Of a stretch of DNA of 64,000 nt, positions 45,949 through 53,927 are shown piece by piece. Both the position numbers and the translations under genes were made by a program. The notes under the pieces are model-generated. The model did no database searches. It was not told where the DNA came from and worked only from the letters and a program-made list of their open reading frames with translations. This DNA comes from Desulfuromonas soudanensis (GTDB lineage Bacteria > Desulfobacterota > Desulfuromonadia > Desulfuromonadales > WTL): NCBI RefSeq assembly GCF_001278055.1, contig NZ_CP010802.1, positions 3,844,001-3,908,000 of the forward strand. The letters are read 5' to 3'. The first letter of the stretch is position 1. Every line of letters begins with the position of its first letter.

Positions 45949-46111
45949 GAGCCTGTCGGATTATACGGGCCGAAGCGAAAAATTGGATATTTGAGGACAG
46001 ATTCGAGCTCGTTTGAGAGCCAATAGCCGTCTCTATTGGTCGAAAAGGAGCTCGGATATGGCCCAAATAGGCGATTTTGCAGCCGGCTCATGGATAGTCC
46101 GACAGGCTCCT
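45947..46111. mobile_element. 165-bp MITE abutting radC
   Basis: 18-bp terminal inverted repeats aggagcctgtcggattat (45947-45964) and the complement of 46094-46111 match at 17 of 18. The whole element folds as a long imperfect hairpin centred on ccaatagccgtctctattgg. It has no ORF. The core GCCTGT-GGA of its ends also occurs in the MITE at 10513. Confidence 0.75.
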
Positions 46112-46182
46112 TGCCCTCTGAGTTTGCGGTTGCCTCCGCGCGACGGGGCATGGTATTTTTACAACAAGTCCTGATAAATTAA

Positions 46183-46217
46183 GGGCCGGGGTCTTTTTGA
46201 ACCCGGCCCCTTTATTT
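46183..46217 (+). terminator. Rho-independent terminator between radC and the U32 gene
   Basis: Stem gggccggggt/acccggcccc with loop ctttttga, followed by tttattt. It lies 37 bp before the U32 start codon. Confidence 0.75.
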
Positions 46218-46253
46218 CCCGGATCCGCCGCGGCGGACCCCCCCGGAGCACCG

Positions 46254-48635
46254 ATGTCGAAACACCCTGCAGCCCGTCCCGAACTTCTCGCCCCCGCCGG
46301 AAGCCCCGAAGCGTTTTTCGCCGCCATGGAAGCCGGAGCCGACGCCGTCTATACCGGGCTCAAGGAGTTCTCCGCCCGGGCCAAGGCCAAGAACGTCTCT
46401 CTCGAAGAGTTGGAGAAGATGGTCGGCTACGCCCGCCCCCTCGGACGCAAGGTCTTTGTCACCCTCAACACCCTGGTCAAGGAGGGGGAGTTGCCGCTGC
46501 TGGTGGAGACCCTCTCGGCCCTGGAAAAAATGGCGGTCGGCGGGGTGATCCTGCAGGACCTCGCCGTATGGCGCCTGGCCCGGGAGCATTTTCCCGCCCT
46601 CGAGCTGCACGCCTCGACCCAGATGACGGTGCACAACGCCGCCGGGGTGCGGATGCTCGAGCGCATGGGCTTTTCCCGGGCCGTCCTCGCCCGGGAACTC
46701 TCCCTGACCGAAATCGCCGCCATCCGCAAAGAGACGACCATCGACCTCGAACACTTCATCCACGGCGCCCTCTGCTTCTCCTTTTCCGGCCAGTGCTACT
46801 TCTCCTCCTGGCTCGGGGGAAAAAGCGGCAACCGGGGGCGCTGCGCCCAGCCTTGCCGGCGCCGCTACCGCTACCGCCAGCAGGAGGGCTATTATTTCTC
46901 CACCAACGACCTCTCGGCCATCGACCTCCTCCCCGAGCTCTCCGCCGCCGGGGTGATGAGCTTCAAGATCGAGGGGCGGATGAAGAGCGCCGAGTATGTG
47001 GCCAGCGTCGTCGGCGCCTACCGCAAGGTCCTCGACGCGCCCCTTCCGCAGCGCGCGGAGGCGCTGCGCGAGGCCAAGGAGCTCTTGAAGCTCTCCTTCG
47101 GCCGCCTGCCGACCAAGGGCTTTCTCCCCGGCGGGATCCCCACCGACATCGCCATCCCGGCCCTCAAAGGGGCGACGGGGCGCTTTCTCGGCGACGTGAC
47201 GGCGGTCAAGGGGGGAGCGGTCAGCTTCAAGACCCGGGACCGAATCCACGTCGGCGACCGCATCCGGATCCAACCGAAGACCGACCGGGCCGGGACGGCC
47301 TTCACCGTCAAGGAACTCCTTGTCGGCCAGCGCCCGGTGAAGGTCGCCCAGGCAGGGAGTCTGGTGACCGCCCCCTCGACCTTCAGGGGGGTCTTCCAGG
47401 TCGGCGACACCGTCTTCAAGGTCTCCTCCGAGCAGGCCTTCAACATGAGCGAACCCGCCTGCCGCCGCAAGCTCGCCCACGTCCCCCCCGCTCCGCGGCC
47501 GGCGCGCCTCTTCGTCGCTCTGCAGGACGACCTTCTTACCGTCCGTGCCGAAAACGGAGCGGAAGGCTTCGAACGCCGCTATGCCGTCGCGTCCTACCCC
47601 GCCAGCGACAGCCCGTTGAACGCCGCGACGCTGCGCGCCGTTTTCGAAAAGACCGGCGGCTCCCCCTTTGTCCTGGAGGACCTTTCCACCGGCGAGCTCC
47701 CTGCAGTCGTCATCCCCCCCAGCCGACTCAAGGAGATTCGCCGCGATTTCTACGCCGATCTCCTCCTGGCCGAGGAAACCCGGGAAAAGAAGGAGCGGCG
47801 CCACCAGGTCGAGGCCGCCCTGGGTGCGCTCCTCCCCGCCGCCACCCCGCGTCCGGCCCGGGAACGCCAGTTCACCGTCGGCATCCGCGACATCCGCGAC
47901 GTCCAGATCGTCAACGACCCGGGGATCGACCGGGTTCTCCTCCCCCTGACGCCCGGCAACCTGCAGGGGTTCTACCGCCTCGGCCGGCGCCTGGCCGGCA
48001 AGGAGGCGAGCCTGGTCTGGGACCTCCCCTTCTTTCTCACCGACGGCCAATTGGGGGATTACCGGGAGGCGATCCGCACCCTGACCCAGGCCGGTTTCAC
48101 CACATTCCGCCTCAACAATCTCGGTCACTTCGCCCTTTTCGACGGCCTTTCCGGGCTCACCCTGATCACCGGTTACCGCCTCTTTTCCCTCAACAGCCAG
48201 GCGCTCCTGGCCTGGCGGGAACTCGGCGCCACGGAGGCGACCCTCTACATCGAGGACGACAGGGAGAACCTCGGCGCCATTTTGCGGCGGGACGCCGGCA
48301 TCACGCCGGCTCTCACCGTCTATTCGACGGTGGCCCTGATCACCTCGCGCATCCCGATCCGCAACGTGCGCTCCGACACCCCGGTCGTCTCCGACCGCGG
48401 CGACGGCTACCGCGTCGACAGCCGCAGCGGCCTCTCCGTCGTCACCCCGGAGAACGACTTCTCCCTCATCGGCCGTCTCGGCGAACTGCATAGCCTCGGC
48501 TGCGGCCGTTTTACCGCCGACCTCTCCCACCTCGGCCCTTTCTCCGAGGGGGGCAAGAGGGTTCTCGATGCCCTGCGCCGCGACACCTCCGTCCCGGGGA
48601 CCTCGATCTTCAATTATGAGTCGGCGATGGAATAG
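46254..48635 (+). CDS. Large U32-family peptidase-like protein (RlhA/YdcP type)
   Basis: 793-residue U32 protein. Characterised relatives hydroxylate RNA (RlhA on 23S rRNA C2501, TrhP on tRNA U34) using prephenate-derived chemistry and an Fe-S site; collagenase activity was the older claim. The U32 signature EHFIHGALCFSFSGQCYFSS occurs near 180-199, and further Cys follow in NRGRCAQPCRRRY. The N-terminal TIM barrel starts ELLAPAGSPEAFFAAMEAGADAVY. The region after ~380 matches the longer two-domain forms (DUF3656-like), and a third C-terminal part repeats the barrel style (GLTLITGYRLFSLNSQALLAW). The ATG at 46254 follows cggagcaccg. Exact substrate unknown. Confidence 0.85.
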   Translation: MSKHPAARPELLAPAGSPEAFFAAMEAGADAVYTGLKEFSARAKAKNVSLEELEKMVGYARPLGRKVFVTLNTLVKEGELPLLVETLSALEKMAVGGVILQDLAVWRLAREHFPALELHASTQMTVHNAAGVRMLERMGFSRAVLARELSLTEIAAIRKETTIDLEHFIHGALCFSFSGQCYFSSWLGGKSGNRGRCAQPCRRRYRYRQQEGYYFSTNDLSAIDLLPELSAAGVMSFKIEGRMKSAEYVASVVGAYRKVLDAPLPQRAEALREAKELLKLSFGRLPTKGFLPGGIPTDIAIPALKGATGRFLGDVTAVKGGAVSFKTRDRIHVGDRIRIQPKTDRAGTAFTVKELLVGQRPVKVAQAGSLVTAPSTFRGVFQVGDTVFKVSSEQAFNMSEPACRRKLAHVPPAPRPARLFVALQDDLLTVRAENGAEGFERRYAVASYPASDSPLNAATLRAVFEKTGGSPFVLEDLSTGELPAVVIPPSRLKEIRRDFYADLLLAEETREKKERRHQVEAALGALLPAATPRPARERQFTVGIRDIRDVQIVNDPGIDRVLLPLTPGNLQGFYRLGRRLAGKEASLVWDLPFFLTDGQLGDYREAIRTLTQAGFTTFRLNNLGHFALFDGLSGLTLITGYRLFSLNSQALLAWRELGATEATLYIEDDRENLGAILRRDAGITPALTVYSTVALITSRIPIRNVRSDTPVVSDRGDGYRVDSRSGLSVVTPENDFSLIGRLGELHSLGCGRFTADLSHLGPFSEGGKRVLDALRRDTSVPGTSIFNYESAME

Positions 48636-48726
48636 GGACTCATTACCGCTGTGGGCATGCGGATTGCATCGTCCTCTCCGTATCGGCCACCCGGCTCTTG
48701 TCATCGTCGCCCGGACCACGGAATTC

Positions 48727-50688
48727 ATGGATCAGGAACTCTACCTCATTGTCGAAAAGGAGGTCGGCATCGACGACCGATTGGGTCTTCTGTTGGCCGA
48801 AGGTTCCGTCAGCGACTCGTTGGACGCCTTTACCACCCGACAGCGTCTCACCGGGAGGGGGCTGGTTCTTTTTGCCAAGGGGCAGCGCCCCGACCTGGAG
48901 AAACCCGCCCGACGACTCCGCCGTCACGGCTTCAAATCCTGGCTTCTGCTCCCCTCCCCCCCCCGTTTCTCCCCGCCGATCCTTCGCAGCCTCTCCGCAG
49001 GTGAAGACGGCATTTCCTTCGAGACGCACCGGGAAAAGGTGACCCTGGGACGAGGCGAGGCGGTCCTGGCGGTCCTGGCCGATCTTTCCGGCAAGGTCAT
49101 AGAAAAAGGTCTGCGGCGCCTCTTGGTGCAAAATGCCTACCGCGGCGTCGATCATGCCACGGAAATCAATGAAGACGAGCAATATCAGGCCATTCTCCGG
49201 GCCTCCCCCGTCCTCGACCTCTATCTTCTCGATGCAGAGGGCGCCGTCGTCTCTGTCCTGCGGGTTTTCCCCGGCAAATTCAATCCTGCAGGATTGGGGA
49301 CGAGAGCAACCTACAGCTCCGCCGGCAACCTTGAGGGACTGCTCCATCTGACTCGCGAATACGCCGGAGATTTTACCCTGCGCACGGATTTTGGCCTGGC
49401 CCACCTCCCCGGATGCCTGCTTCAGGTGGAGGGGGGAGAGGAAGAACGCCAACGGGCCAACCTTCTTCGTCTCTCCCGTTTCGGCTCCCTGATGGTCGAT
49501 CTGCGAAAAGAAGAGCTTCGCTCCCGCAAGGACCCGGCAGGCGACGGGGCGGCGGCTTTCTCGGCGACGACCGGTCTTGCTGCAGGCCCGGCAGGTCTCC
49601 TCCTCCAGGAAATGCTTTTCCCCGTCGGGACGGTCGGCTCGTCCGAAGGACCTGCCGCCACCAGGATCCCAGAAAAAAGGGAAGGGCTCCCTCTGCCGCC
49701 GCCACAAAAGAGGTCCGGGCGCTTCTCCGTGGGCAGAATATGGCTCGGCACCGGCGGGGCCGCTGCCGCCATTCTTCTGCCCCTGCTGGCCAACGGCAGC
49801 GCCTGGATGTGGTCAGCTCTGTACCAGGGAATACGCACCGGCATACTTCCGGCGATCGCCGCCGGCGGCCTCTTCGGAGGGGGCTTTTATTTCCTGCGCC
49901 TCAAGCGCCTGGTGGAGAATACGCCGACGAGCAAGACCCGCTCCGTCGCCATGGGCATGGTGGAGGTGCAGGGGCGAGCGGTGCGCCAGTATGCTCTGGT
50001 CTCACCCATGTCCCAGTTGGCCTGCGTCTTTTACCGGGTGCGAAAATACGTCCGAGGAGATAAGGGCAACTGGCGCCTGTCGAGCGAAACCGAGAGTGGT
50101 CAGGTCCCCTTCTTCCTCCAGGACGAAACGGGACGGGTCCAAGTCAACCCCGAGGGGGCGACGGTCAGACCCCGGACCAGGAGTGAAGGGCTCCCGGGGA
50201 GGATGGGACTCCTTATGGCGACATCGGGCATAACCGACGCCAACGAAAAGTGGGTTGAAGAGGTCATCGCCGAGGGGACTTATCTCTATGTCCTCGGTTT
50301 TGCCCGCTCCGGGGAGAAAACTCAGCTCTCTCTCAGGGAACAAACGATTGCCGCCCTGCGCAGTCTCAAGAGCGAGCCGCTGAAATTGAAACGATTCGAC
50401 ACCGATGGCGACGGACGTATCAGTCCGGAGGAGTGGGAAGGGGCCCGGGCGCAAATTGAGGCGGAGGTGGTCCGGCGCAGCCTGAGCAAAACACCTCAAG
50501 CTTCTCTCCAGGGGGACCGGATCGTCATTGCCCGTCCGCAGAGCAAAGGCCTCCCCTTCGTCATTGCCGAAACCGAATCGGAAGCGCATTTGACCCGCAA
50601 CTACGCGCGAATCATTTTCCCCTTGCTGACCGGTGCCTTCGTCTCGGCACTCTGGGCTGTCGTCCAGATACTCAGGATTCTCAAATAA
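48727..50688 (+). CDS. Membrane protein with GIDE-like domain and an EF-hand
   Basis: 653-residue protein. The N-terminal ~270 residues are unrecognised. Two hydrophobic segments at about 340-358 (TGGAAAAILLPLLANGSAW) and 370-395 (GILPAIAAGGLFGGGFYFLRL) precede a GIDE-type domain at about 400-540 (TRSVAMGMVEVQGRAV, SPMSQLACVFYRVRKY), as in mitochondrial MUL1 but without a RING finger. A calcium-binding EF-hand DTDGDGRISPEEW occurs near 560. A C-terminal TM helix is at about 632-652. The ATG at 48727 is a guess among several in-frame starts. It is followed after 44 bp by lemA, a recurrent partner of bacterial GIDE proteins. Confidence 0.7.
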   Translation: MDQELYLIVEKEVGIDDRLGLLLAEGSVSDSLDAFTTRQRLTGRGLVLFAKGQRPDLEKPARRLRRHGFKSWLLLPSPPRFSPPILRSLSAGEDGISFETHREKVTLGRGEAVLAVLADLSGKVIEKGLRRLLVQNAYRGVDHATEINEDEQYQAILRASPVLDLYLLDAEGAVVSVLRVFPGKFNPAGLGTRATYSSAGNLEGLLHLTREYAGDFTLRTDFGLAHLPGCLLQVEGGEEERQRANLLRLSRFGSLMVDLRKEELRSRKDPAGDGAAAFSATTGLAAGPAGLLLQEMLFPVGTVGSSEGPAATRIPEKREGLPLPPPQKRSGRFSVGRIWLGTGGAAAAILLPLLANGSAWMWSALYQGIRTGILPAIAAGGLFGGGFYFLRLKRLVENTPTSKTRSVAMGMVEVQGRAVRQYALVSPMSQLACVFYRVRKYVRGDKGNWRLSSETESGQVPFFLQDETGRVQVNPEGATVRPRTRSEGLPGRMGLLMATSGITDANEKWVEEVIAEGTYLYVLGFARSGEKTQLSLREQTIAALRSLKSEPLKLKRFDTDGDGRISPEEWEGARAQIEAEVVRRSLSKTPQASLQGDRIVIARPQSKGLPFVIAETESEAHLTRNYARIIFPLLTGAFVSALWAVVQILRILK

Positions 50689-50732
50689 CCTTAGCGGCAA
50701 AAACTTCGACTTTATCACCAAGGAGGTCAAAC

Positions 50733-51302
50733 ATGATCGGCTGGATCGTTTTGGCAGGACTGCTTCTGGCTCTGCTGGTGCTCATCACCTACGGCGTCAC
50801 CATCTACAACGGCCTGGTGCAGCTGCGCAACAACGTGGCCCGGGACTGGAGCAACATCGACGTCCTTCTCAAGCAGCGTTTCGACGAACTCCCCAAGCTG
50901 GTCAAGGTCTGCGAAGGGTACATGCAGCATGAGAGGGAAACCCTCGAGGCGGTGATCAAGGCCCGTTCCATGGTTAACAACGCCACGAGCGAAAGCGAAA
51001 AGCTGCAGGGGCAAAACGCCATCACCGAGACCCTCAAGTCTCTCTTCATGGTGGTCGAGCGCTACCCCGAGCTCAAGGCCGACGCCGCCTTCATGCGTCT
51101 GAGCCTGCGGATCTCCGAACTCGAGGACATGATCGCCGACCGCCGCGAGTTCTACAACGATGCGGTCAATATTTACAACATCCGCATCGAGCAGTTTCCC
51201 GACGTCCTGATCGCCAACCAGTTCCGTTTCAACGGCCGGGAGTTGTGGAAGATCGACGCCGCTCACCGCCAGGATGTCGCTGTCGGTTTTCAACGCGCCT
51301 GA
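50733..51302 (+). CDS. lemA: LemA family protein
   Basis: 189-residue LemA protein: one N-terminal TM helix at about 3-23 (WIVLAGLLLALLVLITYGV) and a long helical bundle outside or along the membrane. Conserved features are YNGLVQLRNNVARDWSNIDVLLKQR, FMVVERYPELKA and NIYNIRIEQFPDVLIANQF. The ATG at 50733 follows ccaaggaggtcaaac. Biochemical role is unknown; LemA commonly pairs with GIDE or TPM proteins, here with the upstream gene. A strong terminator follows at 51324-51363. Confidence 0.93.
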   Translation: MIGWIVLAGLLLALLVLITYGVTIYNGLVQLRNNVARDWSNIDVLLKQRFDELPKLVKVCEGYMQHERETLEAVIKARSMVNNATSESEKLQGQNAITETLKSLFMVVERYPELKADAAFMRLSLRISELEDMIADRREFYNDAVNIYNIRIEQFPDVLIANQFRFNGRELWKIDAAHRQDVAVGFQRA

Positions 51303-51323
51303 TCTTTGATCGAGGAGTCAGTA

Positions 51324-51363
51324 AAAAAAGGGGCCGGTTTTGCTAAGCAAAACCGGCCCCTTT
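51324..51363. terminator. Bidirectional terminator between lemA and the HesB-like gene
   Basis: Perfect stem ggggccggttttgc/gcaaaaccggcccc (51330-51360), flanked by seven A and by ttt. It serves both convergent transcripts. Confidence 0.92.
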
Positions 51364-51383
51364 GCATTTGGCGATCCGCCCCC

Positions 51384-51671
51384 TCAGCAACCGGCGGCGC
51401 CGGAGGCCCTGCGGATGACAAATCCTTTTCCCAGCCGGGAGTCGACGTAATCGACCACCTGCTCGGCGGTGTAGGGGGCGACCTCCTCGGCGATCAGGAT
51501 CTCGAGACCGCCCAGGTTAACCGTTTTTTCCTTGTCGTTTGGCTCATCCAGAGCCAGGCCCAGTTTGGGCCCCCCTCAGCCAAACCCCTCGAAGACGAGG
51601 CGCAGTTTCTTCCCGGGGTTTTCTCCGAGAAGGATCTGCAGCTTCTCCCTGGCGGAATCGGTAATTTTCAT
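51384..51671 (-). CDS. HesB/IscA-like selenoprotein with in-frame UGA
   Basis: 95-residue protein read through a UGA at codon 32 (51576-51578, minus). It begins MKITDSAREKLQILLGENPG. The A-type Fe-S carrier fold is clear: KKLRLVFEGFG-U-GGPKLGLALDEP, then LEILIAEEVAPYTAEQVVDYVD, ending ASGAAGC. In IscA relatives the residue at the UGA is the first cluster-binding Cys (GGCSG type), so selenocysteine is expected. HesB-like selenoproteins are known in deltaproteobacteria. A hairpin GGCCCA-AAC-TGGGCC starts five bases after the UGA, where a bacterial SECIS should lie. The frame is open on both sides and ends at TGA 51384. A strong promoter is at 51726-51753. An ORF search with standard stops misses this gene. 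Confidence 0.85.
51557..51571 (-). promoter_or_regulatory. Candidate bacterial SECIS hairpin
   Basis: Six-base-pair stem GGCCCA/TGGGCC with an AAC loop, located 5 nt downstream of the UGA codon within the coding sequence. Confidence 0.6.
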
Positions 51672-51725
51672 GCGCGGCTCCCCTCTGGCCCAAGGCCCGG
51701 ACGTCCACCAATGGACATCGTGAAT

Positions 51726-51753
51726 TTTATATATAGAGAACCTCTGTTGTCAA
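51726..51753 (-). promoter_or_regulatory. Strong sigma-70-type promoter of the HesB-like gene
   Basis: Minus strand TTGACA (51753-51748), 16-bp spacer, TATAAA (51731-51726), 55 bp upstream of the start. The -35 box overlaps the stop codon of the upstream YkgJ-type gene. Confidence 0.8.
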
Positions 51754-52427
51754 CGGCTAATTCCTCCCGGAAGGAGAGGGAGGTCGGCGGCGGTCAGGGA
51801 GGGAAAATCGATGAGGAGGGCGGTGGGAATAAAGGTGTCGAGTTCTCTGCGGCGTTGGCCGAAGCGTCGGGCGGTGAATTCGCCGAAGAGGGCCATCTCC
51901 TCCTCGAAGGCGCGCCGGAACTCCCAGCGCAAGGGAGTCAGGGTCAGGGGGCTCTCGCCGCCGGTGAAGTTGCGGGTGCACCAGAGGTCGGAGAAGGACT
52001 CGCCGCTGCCGTCGATGTTGGGGAGGCCGTGGAGGCGGCAGGTCATGGGGCGAAAGGCATAGATCAGGCAGGAGCCGTCGCCGTCGAGGAGGGGGCAGGG
52101 AGTCTCGTCCTCCTCGGGCATCTCCGTCCACTCTTCGTCGGCCATGGCGTTGAGCAGGTAGGGATGAGCAAACTCGGGCCAGCGGCCCTGCAGTTCGGCG
52201 AGGCGCGCTTCGGCCTTCTTCAGAACCGGGGAGCGCAGGGCGGCGGGAAGGCGGTCGAATCCGCTCTTGAGGAGGGCGCCATCGAGGAGGGTGATGTCGA
52301 ATAGCCCGCGGCAGCAGCCGGTGCAGCCCCGGGCGCAGGCCATGCGGTCGCTGTAGAGAGCCTGGGCGCCGGCAAACCAGGCGTCGATCGACTCCAGAAG
52401 AAGGCGGTAGCGGACAAGCAAATCCAT
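51750..52427 (-). CDS. YkgJ-type cysteine-cluster (zinc/iron-chelating) protein
   Basis: 225-residue soluble protein of the YkgJ (CxxCxxxxCC-like) family, thought to bind a metal ion. The cysteine cluster CARGCTGCC lies at about residues 28-36. Further conserved Cys follow in TPCPLLDGDGSCLIYAFRPMTCRLHGLP and in DLWCTRNF. The start MDLLVRYRLLLESID at 52427 follows cgggagtattc; an in-frame upstream ATG exists at 52553 but lies in GC-poor non-coding-like sequence. The stop overlaps the -35 box of the HesB-like promoter. Function unknown. Confidence 0.82.
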   Translation of the reverse strand: MDLLVRYRLLLESIDAWFAGAQALYSDRMACARGCTGCCRGLFDITLLDGALLKSGFDRLPAALRSPVLKKAEARLAELQGRWPEFAHPYLLNAMADEEWTEMPEEDETPCPLLDGDGSCLIYAFRPMTCRLHGLPNIDGSGESFSDLWCTRNFTGGESPLTLTPLRWEFRRAFEEEMALFGEFTARRFGQRRRELDTFIPTALLIDFPSLTAADLPLLPGGISR

Positions 52428-52597
52428 GAATACTCCCGGGAAAACAGGTTTCAGGCCCCTATTGTCCCACGACGAGCCATCGGCAGTAAAGGTGTCCCTT
52501 GCCAGAAGGGAGAAATGGAATAAAATTGAAGCAGGTTCGGCAGAGCCGGCCACAGGGACCGGCGCAAGCCAGCCCCCATTTTTCCAAGGAGACCCCC

Positions 52598-52831
52598 ATG
52601 ACCGACCGCCAGCACCAGGAAGACGTCGTCACCCGCCTGATTCGTTACTGCCATCTCGGTCCGGACCATGCGGAGAAGTTGTTTAATACACTGATTGCCG
52701 AACGTCGCGACCGCATCGAGCTCAGCGGCGAGGAAATCGAACTGACCCGGGAGGAAATCGGCGAGTTCGTGGCCCGCTACAGCGCCGAGGTCGAGCCGAC
52801 CCTCTGGGAATCGAAGCGCCGCAAGCGCTAG
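52598..52831 (+). CDS. Small conserved-type protein, unknown
   Basis: 77-residue acidic helical protein (MTDRQHQEDVVTRLIRYCHLG...EPTLWESKRRKR). It has one Cys, no signal or membrane segment, and a basic C-terminal tail. The ATG at 52598 follows ccaaggagaccccc, a strong ribosome site. It precedes the permease pair by 74 bp. No family recognised. Confidence 0.6.
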   Translation: MTDRQHQEDVVTRLIRYCHLGPDHAEKLFNTLIAERRDRIELSGEEIELTREEIGEFVARYSAEVEPTLWESKRRKR

Positions 52832-52905
52832 CCGGCATAAAAATCCCTTTCCCCCGGCCCGGGCGCAGGCTAAGATGGCGCATCCCCCGCCATGGAGCCT
52901 CCCCT

Positions 52906-53388
52906 GTGACCAACGTCGGCCTGACCTACCTCCTTTTGATCGTCATCACCTACGGCGTCCTCTTCAGAATCTCCCCGGGCCGTACCCGACAGAGCCTGGC
53001 CGTCGCCGGCCAATCCCTGGGGCGGCTCTTCCCTCTTCTCATTGCCGTCTTCGCCCTCATCGGCCTCTTCCAGGTCTACCTCCCCCCCGAAGCGATCCAG
53101 CAGCGCCTCGGCGCCGCCTCGGGCTGGAGTGCCCTGGTGAGCGGCGGCCTCCTCGGCGCGGTGGCCATCGGCCCACCCGTGGCCGCCTTCCCCCTGGCGG
53201 GGTCGCTCCTGGCGGCCGGGGCCTGGCCGCCGGCCATTGCCGCCTTCATCGTCTCCTGGGTCTCCGTGGGAGTCATTTCCCTGCCGGTGGAGGCCGAAGT
53301 CTTCGGGCTCCGCTTCGCCCTGGCGCGCAACGGCATCGCCTTTCTCGCCGCCCTCCTGATCGGACTGCTGGTCGGGGTGGTGGCATGA
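52906..53388 (+). CDS. Permease-type membrane protein, half 1
   Basis: 160-residue protein with about four TM helices (LTYLLLIVITYGVLF; LFPLLIAVFALIGLFQVYL; LLGAVAIGPPVAAFPLAGSLLAAGA; FLAALLIGLLVGVV). The second and third carry the pattern of the DUF318/UPF0718 permease family (GPPVAAFPLAGSLL...ISLPVEAEVFGLRFALARN). The GTG at 52906 follows gagcctcccc. Its stop overlaps the start of the next gene (ATGA), and that product is a related half, so together they resemble one duplicated permease. Substrate unknown. Confidence 0.75.
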   Translation: MTNVGLTYLLLIVITYGVLFRISPGRTRQSLAVAGQSLGRLFPLLIAVFALIGLFQVYLPPEAIQQRLGAASGWSALVSGGLLGAVAIGPPVAAFPLAGSLLAAGAWPPAIAAFIVSWVSVGVISLPVEAEVFGLRFALARNGIAFLAALLIGLLVGVVA

Positions 53389-53915
53389 AGCTGAAGGGAA
53401 CCCTCTGGACGCTGCTACGCAGCCAGTGGCTTCTGTTGCTGGCCATCGTCCTCTACGGCTGGGCCTTTTCCGTCACCCCCGATCGGGCCCTCGAGGCCCT
53501 GACGGTGGCCGGCACCTCCTTTTCCTCGGTGCTGCTGCTCATCGTGGCCGTCATGGGGCTCGTCGGAGTGATCCAGGTCTGGATCAGCCGCGATCTGATT
53601 TCCCGCCTCCTCGGTCGCCAAGGGGGTTTTCGCGCCTTTTTCATCGCCGCCGCCTGCGGCACCGTCCTCATCGGCCCGGCCTACATCATATTTCCGCTGC
53701 TGATGAGCATCCGCGCCCAGGGGGCGCGCTGGGGAGTGATCGTCACGGTCCTGGCCGCCTACGCGGTAAAAATCCCCATGATTCCCCTGGAGGTCCAGTA
53801 CCTCGGCTGGGGCTTCTCCCTCACACGCTCTCTCCTCACCATCCTCTTTGCCATCCCCATCGGCCTTGCCGTCGAAGCCATCATGGAACGCCCCGCCGCC
53901 ATCCGCCCCCCCTGA
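53385..53915 (+). CDS. Permease-type membrane protein, half 2
   Basis: 176-residue membrane protein with about five TM helices (LLLLAIVLYGWAFS; SVLLLIVAVMGLVGVIQVWI; FFIAAACGTVLIGPAYIIFPLL; GVIVTVLAAYAVKIPMIPLEVQYLGWGFSLTR; LTILFAIPIGLAVEAI). The segment GPAYIIFPLLMSI...KIPMIPLEVQYLG matches the GPPVAAFPLAGSL...SLPVEAEVFG segment of half 1. The 4-bp overlap with half 1 indicates stoichiometric synthesis, and a heterodimer is the natural inference. It is convergent with the DUF815 gene. Confidence 0.75.
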   Translation: MKLKGTLWTLLRSQWLLLLAIVLYGWAFSVTPDRALEALTVAGTSFSSVLLLIVAVMGLVGVIQVWISRDLISRLLGRQGGFRAFFIAAACGTVLIGPAYIIFPLLMSIRAQGARWGVIVTVLAAYAVKIPMIPLEVQYLGWGFSLTRSLLTILFAIPIGLAVEAIMERPAAIRPP

Positions 53916-53927
53916 GGTCCCTTTTTT

